Shown here in pieces: positions 7,052 to 12,667 of a stretch of 12,667 nt of DNA. A program made the position numbers and the translations under genes. Positions within the stretch are counted from its first letter, which is position 1. Each line of letters begins with the position of its first letter. The DNA is taken from positions 1 through 12,667 of the forward strand of contig CAMPYS010000036.1 of assembly GCA_946998295.1 (NCBI GenBank), written 5' to 3'. The notes below the pieces were generated by a model. It did not search any database. It saw only the letters and a program-made list of their open reading frames with translations, and was not told where the DNA came from. This DNA is from an uncultured Prevotella sp. (GTDB lineage Bacteria > Bacteroidota > Bacteroidia > Bacteroidales > Bacteroidaceae).

Positions 7052-9109
7052 ATGTATAAATACTATCTATTCTTTTTCTTGCTGTTTGTCACAATAACAG
7101 ACATTACAGCACAAACAGACAGTACCAAGACCGAAAAACTGCCAGAAGTTGTTGTTACTGCTGATGGTCAAATTGAAATGAGCAACAAGGCATTGTTGAT
7201 ACCAACTCAACTTGAGAAAAAACATTCTACAAATGGTTTTAATCTACTATATCTTATGCAGACTCCTGACTTGGAAGTATCGGCACGCACTCGTAGCATT
7301 ACTACTCATAGTGGAGGAGAGGTTGTATTGTGTATTAATGGAATGGAGGCATTGCCAGAAGATGTAGCATCTCTTAGTGCAAAGAACATTCGTACAATAG
7401 AGTATATAAGAACTCCAAGCGGGAAATATGCAGGTAAAGCAGGATTGGTTAATTTTGTAACTGTAAAAATGAATTATGGGGGCAATGTGTATTTTTCTGC
7501 AAATGAAGGATTTGCCTACAAATCGGGGGAATATTTAGCTTTTGCTGATTTTAATAAAAAACGATACACATTTTCCCTAACCGTCACTGGTGACTGGCAT
7601 AGAGACCATAGCTATACAGAAGGAAATGATATGTTTGTCTTTTCAGATAAATCCGTTTTGGAACGTAATTATAAAGATGAGAGTCCGTTGAAAATAAATA
7701 ATGGGCAAGCTATGCGATTGCGCTTAACCTCCATGGGGAATACCCACAGATTAAATACCTATGTTGGCTTTAATCGTCAGGCTGTGCCAAATTCCAATAC
7801 CATACAGGGTATTTACTACACCGAACCATATGGTGCAACAAAGCGTACTGTTTCATATAACAGCCAATCTATAGCACCATCAGCATATGTAAATTACACA
7901 TTATGGTTGCCTAAAGAGCAGGCTTTTGACGTTACAGCATCTGCTTCTATGGGGAACAATAAATACTACAGTCTGTATACAGAGACAGAACAAGCTTCAT
8001 TAAATTCAAAAGTAATAGAAAATAACTATGTGCTGAATGGTAATATTCGCTATTCGAAAACTTGGAAAAATAGCCTTACTCTAGCAGGCGCATTGAGCAA
8101 TGATTATAAACATTATACTGATAATTATGATGGAACAGCAATTGGAAAACAGCATCTGACTTCCAACATTACTGTTGGATTACTTCAACTCAGCAAATAT
8201 AGTGAGAAATACTATTACTATATCTCTGCGGGGTTATCTAATACGGCCGTTTCTTTAAACTCCATACATGATAATTACTGTATGCCTGTTGCTTTTTATG
8301 GTGGAAACTATGTCATTAATAACAAGCACTCTTTATCGTTAAATGGTCTTTTTACACATACTTTATTTGAACCGTCACAAAAAAATTCAATGGTTGTTCC
8401 GACATCTTTTTTTGAGGCAACTTGTGGTAATCCTGACATTGCACCGATGAAAGTATTAGGAAACACCCTTTCATACAATGGACAAATTGGAAAAATTCGT
8501 TTGGCTTTATCGTATGATAGTAATATTTATTTTGACAACATAGTACATCAGTATACAGCTAATACGAATACGATTTTTGATACTCGTATAAATGGCGGAA
8601 CTTTCTACGGTAATATGTTTACTGTAGGTTGTACCTATAATTTATTCAATGAGCATTTGCGTTTGAGCGCCACAGCGATTGAAGAATGTAATACATTAAA
8701 AGGGGCTACTTACGATATGTCGCACAACAGTTTTCACATAAAAGGTGGCTTGGTTTATCTTGCAGGAGAATGGATGCTTAGTTTCGATTATCAGACTCCA
8801 TATAAATCACTTGATATTCGACAACCGTGGTTCATCCAATGTCGTCCTACCTATGAATGGAAAGTGAGTTGGACTCACAAGGCATTGGCTATTGAGGCTT
8901 TAGTACGCAATCCCTTTTCACGTTATGACAAGCAACATATAACAATGGATTATGGGTGTTATAATAGAAATTCGCGGATTTTTAACGAAATCAATGGGCG
9001 TAATATAAATTTAACACTGACTTACAGCCTTAGCTATGGCAAGAAATCTAAACGTGGAGAAATTGAGGTTAATAAGAATATTGATAGTGCTATCATGAAA
9101 ATGTATTAA
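7052..9109 (+). CDS. Outer-membrane TonB-plug/beta-barrel protein, likely transport partner
   Basis: A 685-residue protein with a signal peptide (residues 1-21, cut after ITAQ). It is followed by LPEVVVTADG, the usual start of a TonB-dependent receptor plug, and a plug domain to about residue 135 (INGMEALPEDV, NIRTIEYIRTPSGKYAGKAG). The rest is a beta-barrel of alternating aromatic strands ending in a strand with YSLSYGKK, as in Bacteroidetes outer-membrane barrel families. There is no N-terminal carboxypeptidase-like domain, and the protein is shorter than the usual 800-1000 residues. It ends 3 nt before the exporter gene, so the two are probably translated together. In this context it may be the outer-membrane exit for the peptide (no TolC is present), or a receptor or immunity protein; sequence cannot decide. 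Confidence 0.85.
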   Translation: MYKYYLFFFLLFVTITDITAQTDSTKTEKLPEVVVTADGQIEMSNKALLIPTQLEKKHSTNGFNLLYLMQTPDLEVSARTRSITTHSGGEVVLCINGMEALPEDVASLSAKNIRTIEYIRTPSGKYAGKAGLVNFVTVKMNYGGNVYFSANEGFAYKSGEYLAFADFNKKRYTFSLTVTGDWHRDHSYTEGNDMFVFSDKSVLERNYKDESPLKINNGQAMRLRLTSMGNTHRLNTYVGFNRQAVPNSNTIQGIYYTEPYGATKRTVSYNSQSIAPSAYVNYTLWLPKEQAFDVTASASMGNNKYYSLYTETEQASLNSKVIENNYVLNGNIRYSKTWKNSLTLAGALSNDYKHYTDNYDGTAIGKQHLTSNITVGLLQLSKYSEKYYYYISAGLSNTAVSLNSIHDNYCMPVAFYGGNYVINNKHSLSLNGLFTHTLFEPSQKNSMVVPTSFFEATCGNPDIAPMKVLGNTLSYNGQIGKIRLALSYDSNIYFDNIVHQYTANTNTIFDTRINGGTFYGNMFTVGCTYNLFNEHLRLSATAIEECNTLKGATYDMSHNSFHIKGGLVYLAGEWMLSFDYQTPYKSLDIRQPWFIQCRPTYEWKVSWTHKALAIEALVRNPFSRYDKQHITMDYGCYNRNSRIFNEINGRNINLTLTYSLSYGKKSKRGEIEVNKNIDSAIMKMY

Positions 9110-9112
9110 TCA

Positions 9113-11317
9113 ATGACCAAAACGATAGAAAGTCTTCATCAACATGATTCCATGCAATGTGGCATAGCCAGTTTGCAAATGGTATGTAAATATTTCGGCA
9201 GGGAATATACATTAGATTCTCTGTCGAAACTTTGCTTTGCCACAACGGAAGGTGTTTCAATGTTAGGAATCAATGAAGCAGCTAATACTCTTGGATTACA
9301 TACGGCATGTGCGAGAATTTCTATCGTCATGTTAAACGAAGCTCCATTGCCCTGTATTCTCCATTGGAATCAGAATCACTTTGTGGTCTTATATAAGATT
9401 AAGAAATCCAAGAAGTTCTATGTCGCAGACCCAGGGAAGGGATTGGTTGCTTATACCTTAGACGAGTTCAAACAACATTGGATAAGCACGAACTCTAATG
9501 GTGAGGACAAGGGCATTGTTATGTTCTTGGAAACCACTCCTGCGTTCTTTACTTATAAGATGCAAGGTGAAGAGAACATCAAAGAAAAGAGGTCTTTCCG
9601 CTTTCTCTTTGGGTATGTGAAGAAATACCGCAAGTATTTCGGACAAATCATCTTGGGTCTAGTAGTCGGAAGCCTCCTGCAGCTTGTCCTGCCATTCCTT
9701 ACCCAATCTATCGTGGATGTCGGTATCAAGAACCAAGAAATAGGTTTTGTTTGGCTTATACTCTTGGGGCAGTTGATGCTTACAATCAGCCGAACGGCAA
9801 TAGACTTTATCCGCAGATGGTTGTTGCTTCACATTTCCTTACGTATCAACATATCATTGGTAAGTGACTTCTTCATCAAGTTATTGAAACTACCTATGTC
9901 TTTCTTTGATACGAAACTCATGGGCGACTTGATGCAGAGAATGAACGACCATAGCCGTGTGAACAACTTCCTTACTCAGCAGACGCTCAACATCGCTTTT
10001 GCCATGCTTACTTTCGTGGTATTTTCGGTGGTGCTGTTTTTCTATAACAAATTGGTGTTTGTCATTTTCTTGTTGGGAAGCATTCTCTATGGTGTATGGA
10101 TGACCTTATTCTTGAAGCGAAGAAAGGTACTTGATTACGAACTGTTTGAGCAGCAAGCTATCAACAACAACAAAACTTATGAGTTTATCACCTCTATGCA
10201 AGAAATCAAGTTGCAGGATTGTGAGCAGCGCAGAAGATGGGAATGGGAGGACACGCAAGCAGACCTATTCGGGGTACAGATGAAATCACTCAAACTCCAA
10301 CAGACACAGGAGGCTGGAAGTATCTTCATCAATGAGGTGAAGAATATCATCATTACGGTAGTTGCAGCTACTGCCGTGATTCATGGGCAAATGACACTCG
10401 GTATGATGCTTGCCGTGCAATACATCATCGGACAGCTCAACTCACCAGTGGAGCAACTGATGAACTTCTTCTATTCTCTGCAAGATGTGAAGATTAGCTT
10501 GGAGCGAATCAATGAGATTCACCAGATGGATGATGAGAATGGAAAGGAAGGCTTGCTAACTTCTATTGAAGATAAGAATGAGGGCATTGACATCAAGAGC
10601 ATCATGTTCAAGTACGACCAACATGCTTTGCGCAAAACCATAGACGATGTGAGTATTCACATTCCGCAAGGTAAGGTAACAGCCATCGTTGGCGCATCTG
10701 GCAGTGGAAAGACCACCCTCATCCGTTTGATGCTTGGTTATTATCCTGTCTTGGAGGGAAAAATCAATATTGGAAATACTGACATCAACAAACTCAACAA
10801 AAAGTGGTGGCGCAGACAATGTGGTGTTGTCATGCAGGATGGTGTTATATTCTCGGAGAGTATCGCAAGAAATATTGCTGTTGATGATGGCGATATAGAT
10901 AAGGAAAGGTTGTTGAAAGCTGCCGAGATAGCTTGCATCAAGGATTACGTGATGGCTTTGCCTCTGAAGTTCAACACCAAGATTGGGCGTGATGGTGTGG
11001 GACTGAGCCAAGGACAGAAACAGCGTATCTTGATTGCAAGGGCGGTTTACAAGAATCCCGACTATATATTCCTTGACGAGGCTACAAACTCGCTCGATGC
11101 CAACAATGAGAAAAGCATCGTGGAGAACTTGGATATGTTCTATAAGGGCAAGACTGTTGTGATTGTGGCTCATCGCCTAAGCACGGTGAAGAATGCCGAC
11201 CAAATCGTGGTCATCGACCATGGAAAAGTGGTTGAGATAGGCAACCATGAGTCTTTGACCGCCAAGCGAGGGGCATACTATAATCTTGTGAAGAATCAGT
11301 TGGAATTGGGAAACTAA
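9113..11317 (+). CDS. Peptidase-containing ABC exporter (C39-ABC, LanT type)
   Basis: A 734-residue inner-membrane exporter that should remove the double-Gly leader and export the modified peptide. The N-terminal C39 peptidase has Gln10, catalytic Cys16 (MQCG), His89 (NQNHF) and Asp106 (ADPG), so the triad is complete. Six membrane segments follow, from about residue 175 (QIILGLVVGSLLQLVL) to about 435 (TLGMMLAVQYIIG). The nucleotide-binding domain has Walker A GASGSGKT (527-534), signature LSQGQ (631-635), Walker B FLDEA (Asp655, Glu656) and H-loop His687. Length is normal for the family. The gene is visibly less AT-rich than lanM and the barrel gene, suggesting a different history. It starts 3 nt after the barrel gene and is followed after 12 nt by the fusion-protein gene. 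Confidence 0.95.
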   Translation: MTKTIESLHQHDSMQCGIASLQMVCKYFGREYTLDSLSKLCFATTEGVSMLGINEAANTLGLHTACARISIVMLNEAPLPCILHWNQNHFVVLYKIKKSKKFYVADPGKGLVAYTLDEFKQHWISTNSNGEDKGIVMFLETTPAFFTYKMQGEENIKEKRSFRFLFGYVKKYRKYFGQIILGLVVGSLLQLVLPFLTQSIVDVGIKNQEIGFVWLILLGQLMLTISRTAIDFIRRWLLLHISLRINISLVSDFFIKLLKLPMSFFDTKLMGDLMQRMNDHSRVNNFLTQQTLNIAFAMLTFVVFSVVLFFYNKLVFVIFLLGSILYGVWMTLFLKRRKVLDYELFEQQAINNNKTYEFITSMQEIKLQDCEQRRRWEWEDTQADLFGVQMKSLKLQQTQEAGSIFINEVKNIIITVVAATAVIHGQMTLGMMLAVQYIIGQLNSPVEQLMNFFYSLQDVKISLERINEIHQMDDENGKEGLLTSIEDKNEGIDIKSIMFKYDQHALRKTIDDVSIHIPQGKVTAIVGASGSGKTTLIRLMLGYYPVLEGKINIGNTDINKLNKKWWRRQCGVVMQDGVIFSESIARNIAVDDGDIDKERLLKAAEIACIKDYVMALPLKFNTKIGRDGVGLSQGQKQRILIARAVYKNPDYIFLDEATNSLDANNEKSIVENLDMFYKGKTVVIVAHRLSTVKNADQIVVIDHGKVVEIGNHESLTAKRGAYYNLVKNQLELGN

Positions 11318-11329
11318 AATGTTTTTGAC

Positions 11330-11806
11330 ATGGAACAGAAAGAAACAGAATCAGATAATATCGAGTTGAGAAGCGAGAAGGTGAGGAACGTGATAGGTAA
11401 AGTTCCTCCTCGCCTCGTCAGCTTGGGAACGGTTGTCATTACGATAATAGTCCTCGCCCTCGCAGTTGCTTTCTACAAGAAACCTTATCCTATATCCATA
11501 GAGGCTAATGGTGAGGTCATTAATCAAAGGACAGTACAAGTGTTTGTGCCATACAAGTATTTGTATCTTTTCGATGAGCCAAGGACGGCTTATATATCTT
11601 TCGAGGGCAACGAAAATGCATCTTATAACTGCAACATCACAAGCCATAAAGCCAGGCTCATACATAGGGAAGATGGAAACTATTTTATGGCAATAGCCAC
11701 AGTGAGTACACAGGGACAAAATACCTCAATGTTGCAACAGCACATGAAAGCCTATTGCAGAATCATCGTCAGTAATAAAACGTTATGGCAGCAGGTATTC
11801 GGATAA
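11330..11806 (+). CDS. Minimal HlyD-like membrane-fusion protein
   Basis: A 158-residue protein. IELRSEKVRNVIGKVPPRLV (residues 11-30) followed by one membrane segment (about 29-49) is the typical N-terminus of HlyD-family adaptors that accompany C39-ABC exporters in Bacteroidetes. A first periplasmic strand region (ISIEANGEVINQRTVQVFVP) leads straight to a C-terminal part (SMLQQHMKAYCRIIVSNKTLWQQVFG) resembling the end of HlyD proteins. The coiled-coil hairpin and lipoyl domains, which bring family members to about 400 residues, are absent. There is no sign of a frameshift, so it is either a naturally short adaptor or an in-frame deletion product. The last eleven codons and the stop lie inside a perfect inverted repeat. 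It is the last gene of the plus-strand unit. Confidence 0.7.
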   Translation: MEQKETESDNIELRSEKVRNVIGKVPPRLVSLGTVVITIIVLALAVAFYKKPYPISIEANGEVINQRTVQVFVPYKYLYLFDEPRTAYISFEGNENASYNCNITSHKARLIHREDGNYFMAIATVSTQGQNTSMLQQHMKAYCRIIVSNKTLWQQVFG

Positions 11807-11844
11807 ACTATATCCGAATACCTGCTGCCATAACGTTTTATTAC
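11772..11844. terminator. Perfect 34-bp inverted repeat, probable bidirectional terminator
   Basis: The arms 11772-11805 and 11811-11844 are exact reverse complements over 34 bp, with a 5-nt loop (AACTA). The outer part is AATAAAACG / CGTTTTATT, so each strand ends its stem in a U-rich run, and the inner part contains GC-richer sequence. It lies between the end of the lanthipeptide unit and the convergent mobA-like gene, where a bidirectional terminator would be expected. The left arm encodes the end of the fusion protein and its TAA stop. Confidence 0.7.
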
Positions 11845-11950
11845 CGTCTACAACATACAAATCCTATTTTCCTAACATTGATAACTGACCAAAGATGGAT
11901 TGGGCAATCACAGCACGATACTAACGTTGGGTGTTATGATTTATCAGCAT

Positions 11951-12370
11951 TCACTCTTGTCTATCCCTAAGGGATTTTGTCAGTTGTACTGCTTGTTGTT
12001 GCAGTCTAATAAGAAGTTGGGAATAGGTTTCGAGTTTGCTGAGCAGTTGTTGCGCAGTGGCGACAGAATGATAAGTCTTGAGGGCTTTCACGGCTTCGTT
12101 GTACAGCACGCCTATCTTATGAGTCATAGAAACGATTTCGGAGAGTTTCTCCAAGTAAGGCTCTTTTGCAGGGTCTTGGGTGATGACCTTAAAGGCTTCA
12201 CCTAAAAGTCTTGCTCGGACAAAATCACTTTTCGTTTTTGCTCCCGACTTCTGGTAGAGTCTGATAAGCTTCTGCTGGTCTTCGGAATTAGGTGTTCTGA
12301 TGTGCCATCTATCCCATCGTGGGTAGGTGGCACATCTGCCGTCTGGCTTCTTTTGTTTTTGCTTCTTCAT
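11951..12370 (-). CDS. MobA-like conjugal transfer/mobilisation protein
   Basis: A 139-residue basic protein starting MKKQKQKKPDGR. The segment WHIRTPNSEDQQKLIRLYQKSGAKTKSDFVRARLLG (residues 22-57) resembles the ribbon-helix-helix-like DNA-binding part of MobA proteins from Bacteroidales conjugative and mobilisable elements. The C-terminal part (IGVLYNEAVKALKTYHSV, then a helix rich in Leu and Gln) is the usual helical region. In these elements MobA helps the relaxase MobB at oriT. Here no mobB follows: the stop is about 105 nt from the convergent lanthipeptide terminator. A structured, oriT-like region lies upstream. Start and length fit the family. The gene is probably intact but may be orphaned. 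Confidence 0.75.
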   Translation of the reverse strand: MKKQKQKKPDGRCATYPRWDRWHIRTPNSEDQQKLIRLYQKSGAKTKSDFVRARLLGEAFKVITQDPAKEPYLEKLSEIVSMTHKIGVLYNEAVKALKTYHSVATAQQLLSKLETYSQLLIRLQQQAVQLTKSLRDRQE

Positions 12371-12404
12371 TGCTTTCTAATCACGACTTTGGAGTGATTT
12401 AATC

Positions 12405-12469
12405 CCCCTTTCGGGGCAAGGGTCTTTGTGGTACAAACGGCAGTTTGTGGTACAAAGACACACCTTGCC
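12405..12469. repeat. Nested inverted repeats upstream of mobA, candidate oriT or operator
   Basis: CCCC (12405-12408) with GGGG (12413-12416) forms a small hairpin. Next come three nested pairs: GGCAAGG (12415-12421) with CCTTGCC (12463-12469), GTCTTTGT (12422-12429) with ACAAAGAC (12452-12459), and ACAAAC (12433-12438) with GTTTGT (12443-12448). The same stretch contains the 13-nt TTTGTGGTACAAA twice (12425-12437 and 12444-12456), each copy nearly palindromic, spaced 19 nt apart. The position just upstream of mobA matches where oriT lies in Bacteroidales elements. Repeated palindromes about two helical turns apart would also suit a dimeric DNA-binding protein such as MobA. Confidence 0.6.
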
Positions 12470-12667
12470 AGTATAAAGAAAGAGATAGTTTGTTATGTTC
12501 CATAAAGTAACTTTTCTGGGGCGCTTTTGATAGACGAGAGTTCAAAGTTCAAGAAGTAAATCAAGAGATAAGTTTAGACTAATCTCTTGACTTACTGACT
12601 TTATGAGCTGACATATTTTTGACTAAAGTTAATTTTGACTTAGGTCGAAACTAATTTCTTGACCAAA
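12470..12667. other. Non-coding right end with a 14-nt stem-loop
   Basis: No gene is supported. GTAAATCAAGAGAT (12556-12569) and ATCTCTTGACTTAC (12582-12595) form a stem with one mismatch in 14 and a 12-nt loop. On the plus strand TATTTTTG (12614-12621) matches the Bacteroidetes -7 element but lacks a well-spaced -33. It could serve a rightward gene beyond the window. Confidence 0.4.

Noticed and set aside
10556..11173. Minus-strand 205-codon frame inside the exporter
   Set aside because: It is antisense to the nucleotide-binding domain of an intact exporter, with no recognisable motifs.
11900..12205. Plus-strand 101-codon frame over mobA
   Set aside because: It is antisense to the recognisable MobA-like coding sequence and has no family features.
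12425..12456. CRISPR-like repeat pair
   Set aside because: There are only two 13-nt copies with a 6-nt gap, far too short for repeat and spacer, and no cas genes are present.

Overview
The window looks like a mobile accessory region of a Bacteroidales genome (Bacteroides/Prevotella type). The grounds are an IS1380-family transposase of the kind common in Bacteroides, a MobA-like conjugal transfer protein, a TonB-plug outer-membrane barrel protein, TAnnTTTG-type promoter elements, few Shine-Dalgarno sequences, and a precursor peptide with a Bacteroidales-style double-Gly leader. The species cannot be named from the sequence alone.

Layout. Positions 1-300 are AT-rich with no convincing gene. 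A decayed IS1380-like element (about 301-1855) carries a transposase pseudogene on the minus strand, broken by one frameshift and two in-frame stops. Directly beside it starts a plus-strand class II lanthipeptide cluster: a LanM synthetase (1888-4734), a double-Gly lanthipeptide precursor (4753-4980), an outer-membrane TonB-plug/beta-barrel protein (7052-9109), a peptidase-containing ABC exporter (9113-11317) and a very short HlyD-like membrane-fusion protein (11330-11806). A group II intron (about 5064-6997), whose reverse transcriptase/maturase is broken by two nonsense codons, separates precursor from export genes. It sits 3 nt after a terminator-like hairpin.

The cluster ends in a perfect 34-bp inverted repeat (11772-11844) that overlaps the last codons of the fusion-protein gene. 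Facing it is a mobA-like gene (11951-12370, minus). No relaxase (mobB) follows mobA, which suggests the cluster was inserted into, or rearranged against, a mobilisation region. Upstream of mobA is a nested inverted repeat with two copies of a 13-nt near-palindrome, a candidate oriT or operator, followed by another hairpin and no further gene to the window end.

How the genes work together (inference from families): LanM dehydrates Ser/Thr and cyclises them with Cys in the 46-residue core. The C39 domain of the exporter removes the 29-residue leader after Gly-Gly during export across the inner membrane. The short fusion protein and the barrel protein are candidates for the path through the envelope, or the barrel could be a receptor or immunity factor. 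No LanFEG-type immunity transporter, two-component regulator or TolC is visible. The main oddities are a LanM with an altered DxHxEN motif, a fusion protein lacking the usual coiled-coil hairpin, and an OM barrel in place of TolC.
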